64,000 nucleotides of DNA, from positions 19,523,045 through 19,587,044 of the forward strand of contig NC_069127.1 of assembly GCF_026914265.1 (NCBI RefSeq), given 5' to 3'. Source of the DNA: Mya arenaria. Lineage: Eukaryota > Mollusca > Bivalvia > Myida > Myidae. The notes below the pieces were generated by a model. The model searched no databases. It was not told the origin of the DNA and saw only the letters and a program-made list of their open reading frames with translations. A program made the translations under genes and the position numbers. This document shows positions 24,501 through 35,230 of this stretch, one piece after another (position 1 is the stretch's first letter; every line of letters begins with the position of its first letter).

Positions 24501-25263
24501 TTTTGTTTGAAACCGTCAAAGCATATGCTATATTTGCACATGATACATACTTATATAAAACATCCGTCCCTAAAAATTCGGTCGTTAGGTTATATAGTTG
24601 TATTCTTATTCAATTTGGTTCTATTCGTTGAAGAACACCTTTAAACTGTAATAAATCACGCTGGCATCTTTTTTCTTATGGGACTAGATAACGACCTCGT
24701 AACGATCTTTAACATGTATTGACAAACTTTTGCTTAATTAAATAGCGATGCGTAAATTTGTAAATTGATATTTCAGTCCTTAAAAATGTGACGCCAGGTC
24801 CTGGCGCTTACAACACGGATATGGCGCCTCCTTGGGAGCGGAAGGCCCCGAGTTACTCCCTGTCTACCCGGAACCGGATGCGCTCGGTGGATGCTGTGCC
24901 GTCGCCAAGCACCTATCAGCTTCCGTCCACGTTGGGGTACAAGGTGCCGCACCAGAAAGGCGGCGTGGCCGTATCCCTGTACGCGCGTCGGGACCTATTG
25001 TGCTTCGCGGAAGATCTGGCCAACACGCCGCGGTGCCCGCGAACGACGGAGTGAATAATCCGAGTGTTACAAAAAATAAAAGCCCCCAGTACTCGCTACT
25101 TGGGCGCAACTATGTGCCCACGAAGAAAGACAACACCCCGGGACCCGGGGCCTACAACCCACAGAACGTGAACAGCCACTTAGAAAGTACGCCCCGTCAC
25201 GTGATCGGAGTACGTCATTCGGAGTTTGTCATGCCCACACTAACTCCTGCCGACTGTGATTAA
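12563..25263 (+). CDS. ODF3/CIMAP1-like sperm flagellum protein with SHIPPO repeats; reading frame broken in the last exon
   Basis: Four exons join in phase 1 throughout: 12563-12629 (ATG, donor GGG|GTGAGT), 21758-21862, 23236-23337 and 24777-25263. The product would be about 253 residues, the usual ODF3 length. It starts MTGTVRQRS, continues LPIQARIRGPGPAQYQLP, and carries the Pro-Gly-Pro repeats of the family (SPGPAYNP, TPGPGAYNTD, a second TPGPGAYNP), each followed by a PxYSxxxR block (APSFSFGTR, APSYSLSTR, SPQYSLLGR), and ends IGVRHSEFVMPTLTPADCD. The family coats axonemal microtubules and outer dense fibres in sperm tails. Between about 25020 and 25045 the frame slips: FAEDLANTP is in one frame and PANDGVNNPSV in another, as expected for one lost base. 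Everything else is conserved, so a sequencing error, a segregating allele or a very young pseudogene are all possible. Confidence 0.85.
12630..14148. other. First intron of the ODF3-like gene, proximal part
   Basis: AT-rich intron without recognised genes. A short hairpin (TTCTCGATTTTGAAG / CTTGATCTTT area, 13660-13740) is present. The minus-strand frame at 13160-12921 and the plus frame at 13217-13450 have no recognisable domain. Confidence 0.4.
14149..14603. mobile_element. MITE-like repeat with AAAGGGACTAGACACCAGATG termini (family 2)
   Basis: The left terminus AAAGGGACTAGACACCAGATG is the inverse of the right terminus CATCTGGTGTCTAGTCCCTTT. The length is about 455 bp and it is non-coding. 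A right-hand fragment of the same family starts the window (1-308), and a related element with the terminus AAAGGGACAATACACCAGAT starts at 41083. Confidence 0.8.
14604..15250. other. Intronic AT-rich sequence, nothing recognised
   Basis: Intron 1 of the ODF3-like gene between two mobile elements. It contains poly-T and AT-rich tracts only. Confidence 0.4.
16615..19906 (-). mobile_element. 5'-truncated non-LTR retrotransposon (LINE) with endonuclease and reverse transcriptase
   Basis: The element is read on the minus strand. 19906-18760 encodes an apurinic-type endonuclease domain: FSETWLDNSV, the GGGVCLYVNEDL block, ILGDFNI and GLSDHLPVF. The frame is already open at the 5' edge (AKIFNYLMSKYRF), so the start of the protein is missing. 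18451-17076 encodes reverse transcriptase: NYRPVSIL, LDLQKAFDTVDH, GVPQGSILGPLLF and YADD. The frame is broken near 18760-18452 and again near 18150 beside a T-run, so this copy is dead. The 3' end is a short ATCT tandem tail (16615-16632). It is flanked by GCAT on both sides (16611-16614 and 19907-19910), and the other arm of the host repeat gives the uninterrupted sequence. The clade (Jockey/CR1-like) is only a guess. Confidence 0.9.
20251..20394. repeat. 144-bp near-perfect hairpin at the right end of the foldback element
   Basis: ATGAATTGCGGGGTTGATGT pairs with ACATCAACCCCGCAATTCAT, and pairing continues inward through CAATTGGGTTGGTCAA to a loop at GAGTCCTTCGGACTC. The left arm of the foldback element has a 39-bp version of the same palindrome (15251-15289) in which the middle is missing. 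That suggests repeated growth or loss of palindrome centres. Confidence 0.85.
20395..21051. other. Intronic sequence, nothing recognised
   Basis: AT-rich sequence of the first ODF3-like intron. No repeat or coding stretch stands out. Confidence 0.4.
21052..21223. mobile_element. Short MITE with CAGGYGCGTAGCT termini
   Basis: The left end CAGGCGCGTAGCT and the inverted right end CAGGTGCGTAGCT enclose 172 bp of non-coding sequence with further GTACGC/TGCGTA motifs inside. It lies in intron 1 of the ODF3-like gene. Confidence 0.65.
22190..22308. repeat. (CA)n / (CCA)n low-complexity tract
   Basis: CA-rich and CACG-rich simple sequence ends in CCACCACCACCAT. It lies in intron 2 (21863-23235) of the ODF3-like gene. 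The valine/cysteine-rich minus-strand frames across it are by-products. The rest of this intron is featureless. Confidence 0.9.
23338..24776. other. Third intron of the ODF3-like gene
   Basis: The proximal part (about 23500-23795) has a G-run (GGGGGGAGGGGAGGGGGAGG) and a C-run followed by GCAACGTCAATTACTGGAA. This resembles the GC-rich, CCCCCT-bearing repeat remnants at 4890-4975 and 5620-5850, so it is probably a decayed mobile element. The remainder is AT-rich and featureless. Confidence 0.4.
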
Positions 25264-26084
25264 CACATGATCTACCTAGGAATTAACACACAGGTTGCGA
25301 AACGCTGTTGAACGTGTACGTGTAGTTAACCATATCCTGTAAAGTGGACTTAAAAGTCGTCTGCCATGACAACTCTCTTTGTGCATCTGTCTGAAAACTC
25401 TATAGCACACAAACAGCATGATTTCATTTTATGTCCATGTCACGGTAAATATGATATATTTATGTAAACTCATTTTGCATAAGCATTTTCAAACCTATCT
25501 TAGGTAGATCACACATTTTATCTGCTCCCTCGATATCCGCTAATTGTTAAAGTGTATGTAATACACATATGGGTGACGAAGCATTCAACAGTTGTCCACA
25601 CGTACACGTACAAGTAACGTTTCTCAACCTTTCTATTTTTAGCGACGCATTTTTTATACATTGTCGAATGTCAACACTGTATCATTTTTATAGACGCCGT
25701 GAACAATTTAACGGAATGACGGGTTGGAGATATCTGGCGTTTGTTGGAAACTTCTTGTCGTGCGTTTGTTTGGCACACTAATAATTATCAGAATATTAGA
25801 CATCCCATAGTTTTATAATAACAGTCTAGAATTCTCTTCTGTTTTGTTTATACAGTTTCGGGACTGTCCCCTTAAAGGAGATTGTGATTTTTCACTTTAT
25901 TATATTTTTATATTTACATGTGTATACATTTTATTAACGTACTATGTGTACATTTCCGCTGTTGACTGTCAGTATTATCAAATTGATGTGATCATGTTTA
26001 ATCTATATAATATTTTTCCATATGATTATTTTATTGTATTTCTTCGTGTTCTTTCTGACGCTAACCCTGTTCCGTGATTCACTG
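25264..26084. other. 3' flank of the ODF3-like gene
   Basis: No gene is seen. The sequence from about 26058 (GACGCTAACCCTGTTCCGTG...) onward is repeated at about 42676, so the amplified block described below begins near here. Confidence 0.4.
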
Positions 26085-26592
26085 CCAAGCACTGTGATAC
26101 ATCTACACATAACTGTAGCAACGGCAATATACTTACACATTATTTTAGCAACGCTGACATGTCTAAACATTACCTAAGCAACGCTGACATTTTAACACAT
26201 TACCATAGCAACGGCGATATAATTACACATTGCCATATCAACGCTGACATTTATACACCTTACTTAAGCAACGGTGACATTTTTACACTTTACCATAGCA
26301 ACGGTGATAAACCAACACATTACCATAGCAAAAGTGACAACAGCATTGACATGTTTACGCATTTACATTCCAACGGCGATGTATCTACACATTGCCATAG
26401 CAACGGTGACATTTCTACACAATGCTTAAGCAACGGTGACATGTTTACACATAACCATAGCAACGGCGCAATATATATATATCACCATAACAATGGTGAC
26501 TGTCATAGAACGGTGATATTTCTATACATTACCATAGCAACTGTGACATATCTGGATATAACCATAACAACGGAAACACAATTATTTCCATA
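26085..26592. repeat. Array of about 15 imperfect 30-bp units containing X-box-like words
   Basis: Each unit is a variant of ACATTACCATAGCAACGGTG, followed by ACATTTCTAC or similar. The reverse complement of the core is CCGTTGCTATGGTAAT, and one unit gives GTTGCTATGGCAAT. This is close to the RFX X-box consensus (GTTNCCATGGNAAC). A shorter, more decayed array is at 42720-42910. The open frame at 26159-26692 comes from the repeat and is not a gene. Confidence 0.8.
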
Positions 26593-27649
26593 CCATTGTT
26601 TTAAATTGATGTTTTGTTTCTTTATAGAAATTTACTTAGGTAATAACCTACATTTCCAGCCAATGAAAGGCCTTACCACTCATATTCATTAAGAGTTGTA
26701 CTTTTACATCTAAATAGACATGACTTCATTAATAGGTTCTCTCCTGCTAAAAAGGTCATACCCTAAGACACTTACAACATATTATGTAAAATCTAAAAAA
26801 AGGAGCTCGGTTCGTTCACTCCGCCCTTTTTATTGCTAAGATTTTATTTTATTCATGTAAAAAAGTGTTGGCAATAGCAGTCGTTCAATTTTCGAATTGT
26901 CAAGAAAATCGAATTTAACAAATTAATTTGAAAACTTTAAACCTTTGAAGATTGGAACATCACTAAACCCATTTTACACATACATCTTAAACAGAAATTT
27001 AGAGTTCTCGCTTAAAATAAGCCAATCGCGCCAAGCATTTCAGCACACTAGTTTGGTTATGGGAGTATCTAAATGAATCGATTAACTATTGATGCCGTGA
27101 CGTCACACCTTACGATCTTTTTACCCTAGTTTAAGCCGATAAGAGAAGGCCTTAAATGTATTTCTTTTATTTCAACGCGTTGTGTTATTACAGTGAGTAT
27201 TATAGAAATGTTAATAAATTCTTAACTGTTACGTTGTGTTATAATTCCATATAGTTATTGGCCACAGCGGGCCAAATTTAAGTTATGGAATACTTGCTGA
27301 ACATTAAGCTTCTCTGTAAGTGTATTTTAATAAAGATATTATTTGAAATCAAGTTGCCATAAGCTCAAAGTAACATGCAAAATGCTTTGTTAGAAATGCA
27401 ATAATGTTAGGCAAGAGCATATTGTTTTAATTTCTAAATATCCATTGCTCCCGCCCATCGCCTAGAACAATGCCGGTAATGGCCGAATAGTTAAGATGCT
27501 GTTTGTCTGTAACATTGTTACTTTTCACGAGCAAATAATCGAATCTTTTCAACTGCTAATCGTTAGGGTAGTTCACTATAAAAGAGGCTATCCGGAGATT
27601 GCCGGAGATAGCCGAGTAGTTACGAATGGTTGACCTTTGAGCTGTTCTC
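26593..27649. repeat. Left part of the amplified block (no gene)
   Basis: About 26650-27300 matches 42990-43760, and in part 57040-57260, with shared words such as CATTAAGAGTTGTA, GAACATATTAGGTAGAATCT-like and AGGTCAAGAAAATCGAA. About 27445-27650 matches 35060-35260 (GAACAATGCCGG, GGCCGAATAGTTAA, TGGTTGACCTTTGA). This is the sequence 3' of a transporter copy read on the minus strand. Confidence 0.6.
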
Positions 27650-28318
27650 ATTAACAATCGCTGTAAAACCAACATTGATACTCCGACTAGTTTAACGTTG
27701 CCAGAAGGTTCGGCAATATTTCCACATCTTTTGTATGTTTCTTGTTTCTTTCACAGTCACAGAATGCGGAAAGTCCCATCACAAATGAACTTGCAATCAT
27801 GGAAATGCCCGCGAAAGCTTTTCACGTTATCCAATCGACATTTTGTAACAGTCTATTACAAAAGGCATTGTCATTAAATTCATTAGTCAATATGATACCG
27901 CACAAGTACGTATTATTGTATGGTCACCATTGTGCACTTATGCCTCGTGGGTCTACGACCTTCTGGTTTATTATAAATAAAACGTGAAACTTGAAACTTA
28001 TCATCCTGAAAATACAATGTAAAACAAGGTGTAACATGACTCAGGTGTACAATGTATAAACATATATCGGGAAGTATATTGTAATTTAGGACCTTTTTTA
28101 GAATTTGTCAATGAAAATATCCCGGCTATCCCTGTAATTGAGAGAAGAAAGGCGGCCCTTTGTGGAGTCACGTGATGCTCTATGGCTAGCGGCGGGAGCA
28201 GAACGGTGGCGGGGGAATGGCCGCATGTCGCCAACACGATTGTGGCGAGGGAGTGCCACTTGCAGAACCACTGCTTAAGGATGACGATTGACGGCGTGAA
28301 CGCCAACGACCTACCGAT
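27650..28318 (-). pseudogene. Decayed SLC16-type transporter copy 1
   Basis: Read on the minus strand, 28318-28244 matches the start of transporter exon 4 (donor-side intron, then VGVHAVNRHP-type sequence). 28240-28110 matches GHSPATV-LPPLAIEHHVTP and RAAFLLSITGIA further along the same exon, with the middle deleted. 27825-27650 matches the last exon (FAGISM-ASSFVMGLSA). About 27830-28005 is foreign sequence ending ATAAAACGTGAAACTTGAAA, like the 3' end of a non-LTR element, and it splits the last exon. Exons 1-3 are absent. The intact relative is at 50739-55686. Confidence 0.75.
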
Positions 28319-30547
28319 ACCTGTCAGTGTAAAGAAACAACATTGGCATTAATAGTAGAAAGTTTTGAAATTGATTTGTATCAGAAAGTGTCATTGCTTT
28401 GGCTCATGTTTTGTCGGAATTTTTGTAGAATGGTCAGAGGTGTGGAATAACTGTTGCGATGAGCCATAGAGCATCACGTGACTCCACAAAGGAGTCTCAT
28501 AGGTTTTGAAACTTTTCTAAAACTCTCTCTATCATTTAAAAATTTGAAACGATATCATTCAGTTACAGATATATTTTTGCATGAGTCAGGTAGACATACT
28601 TTGCATATTCTGCTAATAAATACGCCTTAAGGCTTTGATATCAGGGACCGGTTTTCTTTTGTGTTCTCCCATGCATTTAGAAATGCTATAGCGGAAGGGT
28701 AGTCTCCACATGGCGGGCAATCATTGGAGCCATAACATTTTGTTGTGTTGAAAATGGTCCAACGCGTTTTCCGTTATAGTGCCAATGAGTGCAATATGGA
28801 TGTAAACTATGAGTATGGTTTCTTTATTTTCATTTCTAGAGGTTTATACTAGTAAATTAAAAACAAAATGGAGAGTGTAGTTCCACATAGGATTGGCTAA
28901 GAGTTGTGCTAAATTTAAATGTTCTGAATAAAATTTAAAATCTGATCGTCTAGAACTTGCATAACTTGCTAGAGGTTAGTATTGACAACGTTAAAATATG
29001 ATGCATTCACCAGTATCCTTATATGCATGTAGTTCACGCATGTTACGGCTTGAAGGATTAAAGGTTATTTTCGAGAAACATGCACAAGTATTTCTGTCAA
29101 CAGATACTCTGGAGTGGTTGCTGACACAACTTCTACGGGTATGTGTACTTGTAACCTTCCTCGTGTATAACGTTACCCAGGTTTGTACACATGTCGACAT
29201 TCGGAGCTCCTCGTCCATTTTATATCGAAACAACCTCGGATGTATGCTGGTAGATCAGTAGAAGTAGTTCGTATTTTTTGAATTATATCATTAAATAAAT
29301 GTAGTGTTTTAGCTTGTATTGATATAAGTTAAAATTAATTTTGAAGTGTATTATCGCAAACATTATTAAGATTCCAAAGAGTTAGGTCATTTATTGTAAG
29401 TGCTAAATTAAATTACTACGCGATTTACTTGCAGCGGACTTTAAAAGACCCGATTTCTGATATTAAAAACAGTCCATACACATCCGAGGTTGTTTTCGAT
29501 AAAAAATGGCCGGTGAGTTCCAATGACTTGTCGAATTTCTTGTACGTAGCATGAGGGGATTGATCCACGTGCCTTTAACTTCGAAATGAATCGACAAGCT
29601 AGTGTTAAACATTATTTGGAGGTACATGCGCACGTACACGTGGTGTTTCGCAACCTCCCTGTGTGTCGAATATTTGCGTACATTCACAGTGGACATTTAA
29701 GCAGAACTTTCGATTTTCTCTCTTCTTACGGATTGAAAGGCACATTTTCTGATAGTTTGCTTACGTATTTTTGTATGCGTATATATATGTTTACTTCAAG
29801 AAACGACAATAACGTTCCAAAATTGTTGGACTAGAGCGTCTTTCTTCTAAAACGCAACGCCGTGGATTTATTCGCGGCGATAGGTGATGTGCACTGAATG
29901 ACAATCGGTCATTGAATTTGTATACATATTTCATCAGCGCGTATTTCATCTTGACAAAATTAATATTTTGTAAACCAAAATTAAATGAGTCGTTTAACAT
30001 AAACACATACAAACTATGGATGGTTTATTAGTTTGATAAAAAGTAAAATCTTTGAATAATAAAATATAAGAAATATCAATTGAAAAAGTTTTGTATCAGG
30101 TAATTGTCGAGCGATCTACTCCCGAAGTCGATTTCTCGTCCAGGTTTGCCTTTAATGACGCTATAATTCTTAAGATTACATATTTGAGGTCATATTTTGG
30201 AACATGTAATAAAGATATTTCAAAATAGCAAATACAAAACAAACGCAGTTAATTAACATAAATAACATAAAACGGATTTCCCTGAAAGCCTGTCTATATA
30301 ATTGACACCTTAATTTATCACAAACTATCTTGTCAAAATAGTGTACGAGTTCAAGGACAGATTTTCGAATACAAACGATAAATTATATGTCATAAATTTT
30401 GTTCTCTTTAGACCATACGTTTTCTGTCTAGTAAAGGCGAAACCAAATCCCTGTTAACGTTAAGTGAGCATTCTGGTCAGGGAAAACTATGCTATTACTT
30501 ATCGCTTAATATTTCAATGTATTCAAGCCACGAATTTAAGCGGTTAT
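28319..30547. repeat. Amplified-block flank between transporter copy 1 and lyase copy D
   Basis: 28410-28450 holds a single copy, inverted, of the 41-bp unit that is tandemly amplified at 52459-54011. 28460-28492 is a short inverted fragment of transporter exon 4. About 28990-30010 matches the arm sequences at 59860-60800 (the TTCATGTAGTTCACGCATG block, CAAGCTAGTGTTA, AAAGGCACATTTTCTGATAG). A family 1 MITE is inserted at 29200-29522. 30060-30547 matches the 3' flank of the lyase genes. Confidence 0.65.
29200..29522. mobile_element. MITE-like element, family 1, second copy
   Basis: It has the same termini and interior as 380-710, including CAACCTCGGATGTATG and the inverted CATACACATCCGAGGTTG. 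It interrupts the amplified-block flank relative to the copies at 50100 and 60180, so it inserted after that block was duplicated. Confidence 0.75.
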
Positions 30548-31283
30548 GCTGTTCTGTCTGGATGGTGGCGAGACTGAAGTGAAGATGTCAAGGAGGACGT
30601 CCTCCACTGACTGGCTCTGGACGGCTCTTAACATTCGTCCCAGCCACGTGTCGATAGCCGGTTGCCCGCAGAAGAACGGAATGTCCAGCTATTTCCGAAA
30701 AGACTTGTACATTCGGCTTATACCTGAAGAAATAAAAATAAATATAATTACAATAAGTAAGATATGCTTATATATCCACGAGTGGTCGTTCTTCACCAAA
30801 AGAAATGTAATGTAAATATGTTATTATTGCTTAATACATGTATAACAAAATAATTTTATCGTTTAACGGTTATTGGTTTAAACCAACCGTTTTAAAATGA
30901 AAGAATGTGCAATTTTAAACTGTTACGCATCACAAATTTTAAAAATGCAGTATCAGTACCTTTCCCATGTATTTCGATGTATCCATTTCCCTGCATCCGT
31001 TTGTACACAACCATTTCCGCAACAGCCTTCGTCACCTTCCCGAGGCTTTCTTCAGGACCGCTATCCGTTCGTCGCACAGAAACATTACATCGTACCACTC
31101 TGTCTTCTCTAACAAATTGATGGCCTCCGGATACTGTTCCTGGAGCTTATCGGCCTCCTCCATGGCAAAACTCCGTAGGAGGCGGAGGTCCACGGCCTGG
31201 GCGGTCAGACAGACAGGTTATTCACCATCATCTGTACGGTCCCAACCGCCTCCGCCGTCAGCAGCGCTCTTACCAGTGTCATC
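30548..31283 (-). pseudogene. Decayed PAL-type lyase copy D
   Basis: The relic is read on the minus strand. 31283-30957 matches the last 110 codons of lyase exon 1 with frameshifts. 30727-30548 matches exon 2, where RMYNFIRKELD has become RMYKSFRK followed by a TAG stop (GGAAATAGCTGGAC for GGAAGGAGCTGGAC). Upstream it jumps straight to the lyase 5' flank at 31283, so most of exon 1 is missing. It shares the TAG with copy F. Confidence 0.85.
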
Positions 31284-32772
31284 GAGTTAAGCTAGTGTCG
31301 GATGCAATCGGCTCACTAATTGAGCGTTCAATGTAATTAACCTTAGCTTAGGAATGTTGTATTGCAAATGCCTTACTTCTTTTGATAGATCACTGTGGGC
31401 GTTCCGCCGATAGATTTACAGGGAGCCATTGAAATTGTTGAAACTAAGGAATAATATGAACAGAAAAGAACAGAACATATTAAATGTCTGTCAATGATGT
31501 GAAGTACGAAACAAACCTGCAGCATATTACACTAAGAAAGAGTAAATGCACATTAATTTATTTAATAATACATTTTAGAAGGTTTTATATCTCAGTCAAT
31601 CTTAAAACCTGCCCTCCACAGATGCAGCTTGAACATATGAGACAGCCCACAATGGTACAGTCAATAACCCCAGAAGGATGTGAACTCGATTGAAACAGAT
31701 TCGTTTATAATATTCTTACAGATCAACATACAAAACAAATACCAGTAAAACTAGGAAATAGATCGGCGAACCTTTGAACCAAAAAGCGATTGAAACGCGA
31801 AAACTGAAACGTTAAACCAGCACTGATTATTAGCTTATTATGTATAATAACAATGTACTCTTTTACGATTTATTTTCATGAGCTGTAAAGTGTAGATGTA
31901 AACTACAGACAGGCGAACAACTATTAACATGTATAGTGTGTTTTGCGATATAAATCAAAGCACTGGTAGTGATAATAGACTCGGGCAATGATCAGTAGTT
32001 TTATTAAAGCATGTGCAATCTGAATCATACAGCATGCTTAAGAAGGGATCTCCTTTAGCACTGTAAAAGTGTTACCATATTTCTCTTATGACTTCATGCT
32101 TCAACAGCTGGCGTTCTGCTCCGTAGTAATATTTATTGTCTGGTTGCAATAAGATCAGTTCACAGTTTCATTATTTTACTTTACTTCCATTGTTTGCCAA
32201 TGTTTATCATAATTTAGTGAGTTGTTTTGCATAAGAAATACACACATACATATGTTTTATTAGTTGGATAAACAATGAATGCTCAAACTTTTATGTATAT
32301 GCAGGAATCTGGTGAACAAAATTTAAAAATATCATTCTATAAATGTGAAAGTAGCTCAATCGAAAGCCAGAAGTTTTGTATCAGGTATTCGTCGATCGAC
32401 CTATCCTTGTCCAGGTTTGCCTTTAATGACGCTATAATTCTTAAAATAACCATACTTAAGGCACTATAACAGATCGAAAGCGTAAAATAAAGATATATCA
32501 AATAGCAAATACAAAAGAAAACACAGTTGATAAAAAATAACACCAAACGGATTTCCCTGAAATTTCTTATCTTGTTGACACCTTAATAATTTATCGCCAA
32601 TGAACTTGTGAATGTTGTCAAAATATTGTACGAGTTTAAAGACAGATTATCGAATAAACAGCGAAATCACATAATTGTTAATGTTTTGTGAGCTTTCAAG
32701 TCAGGGAAACATATGTTATTATATATCGCTTTATATTTTAAAGGTATTCAGTTCATTAATTTAAGCGGTTTG
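31284..32772. repeat. Lyase 5' flank of copy D and 3' flank of copy E
   Basis: 31284-32230 matches 39590-42060 (AAGCTAGTGTCGGA, ATCGGCGRACCTTTGAACC, AGACAGGCGAACAACTATTAAC, TTTTATTAAAGCATGT). 32330-32772 matches the sequence that follows the intact lyase genes (GCCTTTAATGACGCTATAATTCTTAA, CTTGTTGACACCTTAAT). No gene of its own. Confidence 0.7.
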
Positions 32773-33904
32773 GGCTGTTTTGTCTGGATGGTGGCTAGGC
32801 GGAAGTGAAGATGTCAAAGAGGACGTTCTCCACTGAGCGGCTCTGGACGGCTGTCAAAAGCCGTCTCAGCCAGGTGACGATGGCTGGTTGCCCGCAGTAG
32901 AACGGAATGTTCAGCTCCTTCCGAATAAAGTTGTACATTAGGCTTGTACCTGAAAAAATAAAGAAATAAATAATAAACATATGTAAGCTATGCTTAGATC
33001 GTTACGAGTGGTCGTTTTTAGCACCATACAAAATAATGCAATAATCTTGTTTTTGCTTTATAAAACTATATAATTTTATCGTTTACCTGAAATTGGTTTA
33101 TACCAACCGTTTTTAAATGATATAATGCGCAATATTATACTGTTACGTATCACACATTTAAATGGGCAGTATCAGTACCTTTTCCATGTATTTCGATGCA
33201 TCCATTTCTTCGTTGCATGCCCGTTTGTAGATGTTTCGCATCCGTTCGTACACCACCATCTCAGCAGCAGCTTTCGTCATCTGCAAGAGACTTCCTTGAG
33301 AGCCGCTATCCGTTCGTCGCACAGGAACATAAGATCGTACCACTCTGTCTTCTCTAACAAATTGGTGGCCTCCGGGTACTGTTCCCAGAGCTTACCGGCT
33401 TCCTCCATGGCGAGAATCCGCAGGAGTCGAAGGTCCACGGCCTAGGCGGTCAGACACAACAGGTTAGTCACCATCATCTGTAAGATCTCAACCGCCTCCG
33501 TCTTCAGCCGCGCGCTTACCAGTGCCATCGAGTTAACGGACTGGTTGTGTGTCTCAGCGCTTATCACGTGGTTGCTCATGGGGTTCACGAAGTGGTCAAG
33601 CTCTGACATGTACGAAGCCATCGCTGTATCGCAGCCTTTGAATCCAAAATCCTAGATTCACATCACATCCGCTGAGATTCGGGGGTAGACCAAAGTTTAG
33701 TTTTACGTTTACCACTTCTTGAAACTGAGCAAGGAAAAGTTTTCCACTCACACCCATCACTTGTCTGGTCTGATCTATGGCGATTGTGGTGTTTGTGCGA
33801 TGGTCAATGATGGGGTTAACATTGACACTATTCAGCTCAATGGTGATACGCCTATAGACGTTCTTTAGAGTCTCGGCGACGGGCCCAAGCCACTGTGGCG
33901 AGCT
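32773..33904 (-). pseudogene. Decayed PAL-type lyase copy E
   Basis: The relic is read on the minus strand. 33904-33170 matches lyase exon 1 from LRSSPQW to SKYMGK, and 32950-32773 matches exon 2, which here keeps the GAG where D and F have TAG. It has a stop in place of Gln in the LTAQAVDL block, frameshifts, and loss of about 45 bp over the NFQGETMS block between two GCGATTG/GCAATTG words. Its 5' end is cut at 33904 next to a tRNA-like sequence. Confidence 0.85.
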
Positions 33905-33939
33905 AGATGCTTGGTCGGCAACCGGCTATGTCAGAACAA

Positions 33940-34011
33940 GCCCCGTGTGAGACTCGAACCTTCGACCTCCCGCTCCGTAGGCGGACGCCTTAACTACTAG
34001 GCCACGGAGAC
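33940..34011 (-). tRNA. tRNA-Arg(ACG)-like sequence, probably a pseudo-tRNA or SINE head
   Basis: Read on the minus strand, it starts GTCTCCGTGGCCTAGTAGTT (D-arm with GGCCTAGTAG-TTAAGGC). It has an anticodon arm TCCGC-CTACGGA-GCGGG with anticodon ACG, a T-loop GGTTCGAGTC and an end ACGGGGC. The first five acceptor pairs form, but the last two do not, and the T-stem pairs poorly (GAAGG against CTCAC). The A and B box words are kept. It sits exactly where lyase copy E is cut off, which fits an inserted tRNA-derived element. Confidence 0.5.
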
Positions 34012-35230
34012 GTAAACTGTAAATGTAAACTTTGTCATGCGGATTAAAAATTTAATTTAAAAACTATATTATTACATATATTTTAATAAAAACGGGTACG
34101 CTTACGCACCACGAGTGTGGAGTATTCGAAATCTGGTTATAAAAATTTGCAAAAATCCGACCTTTAAACGTAAAAAAATAGAAATAGGATCCTTAAATAT
34201 AAATATTTCAATCATAATACAGATAAATATGTAAAAGAAAAAGTTTGTTTTAATAAACCTTCCATATCTTTATCTGTTTAAGATGAATGCAAAATTTGAA
34301 TAAAACAAAAAGGAAATTTAAACTAATTGCTACTAAGACACTTTGAACAACTCAAAAGTGTGTTTTATTTCATCCAAAGCAAACTTGATGTTTATTTAAA
34401 CTACGTGCAAGGTGTATTACTTGAATTTATTGTAATCATTGCAAATACAATTAAGTGTAGTCGAGATCCCTAATCATAAAAGTACTTTGGGTTGACCTAT
34501 TACTTTATTATTATGAGTGTTATTGTTTTCTCAAGTTAATGCATACTTTGATAAGATTTACCATTTACGTTTTTACTTTATTCGGGATTGTTGGGATAAG
34601 AGTGAGGTTGTGCACACAAACTAGTTTAAACCCACAGTAAATCTTACATTTTCCTGATCGTTCCAAGGCGGTACATTGCAATTTTGATAAACAAAGTTTT
34701 TTATGTATTATATATGTAATGTGTTGTTTGTTAAGTTTTGTGCTGTTGTTTCTGGTTTGTGATTGACTATTTTTGTGTTCTATGTCTTTGGCGTTGAGCC
34801 TGTGCCATAAAACGGAGTTTAATGTTTAAAACGGTAGTTTCTGTAGTTTCTCATATAAAAATCGATAACTAAAGTAAATGCAAGGTGGTAAAATTTGGAC
34901 TGATCGTGTTGTTTTCCTTTACAAGACAAGTACTAATTATCCAATCTTTATTAGAAACGTAACATTGGCATTATAAGGCAAAAGCAAATCTTATAACTTC
35001 CTATCTCCATCGACCCTGTCCGAACCCCTCACTCTCAAACGTTTCTTTTTCAATAAAAAATCGCCCATCGGCGAGAACAATGCCGGAGACGGCCGAATAG
35101 TTAAAAAGCTGTTTGTCTGAAACATTGATATAGTTCATGAATAAATAATCGCACCTCTTCATCTACTAATCGTTACTCCAGTTCACTATATAAGATGCTT
35201 ACCGAAATTTGCCTATGATGGTCGAGTAGT
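34012..35230. other. Spacer with partial lyase 5' flank
   Basis: About 34080-34260 resembles the lyase 5' leader intron near 46500-46620 (ACGAGTGTGGAGTATTCGAAATCTGGTT). 35040-35230 is the transporter 3' flank shared with 27445-27650. The rest is AT-rich without recognised features. Confidence 0.5.

Noticed and set aside
26159..26692. 177-codon frame with His-Ser-Asn-Gly-Asp repeats
   Set aside because: It is produced by the 30-bp tandem units and degenerates with them. The second array at 42.7 kb is not open.
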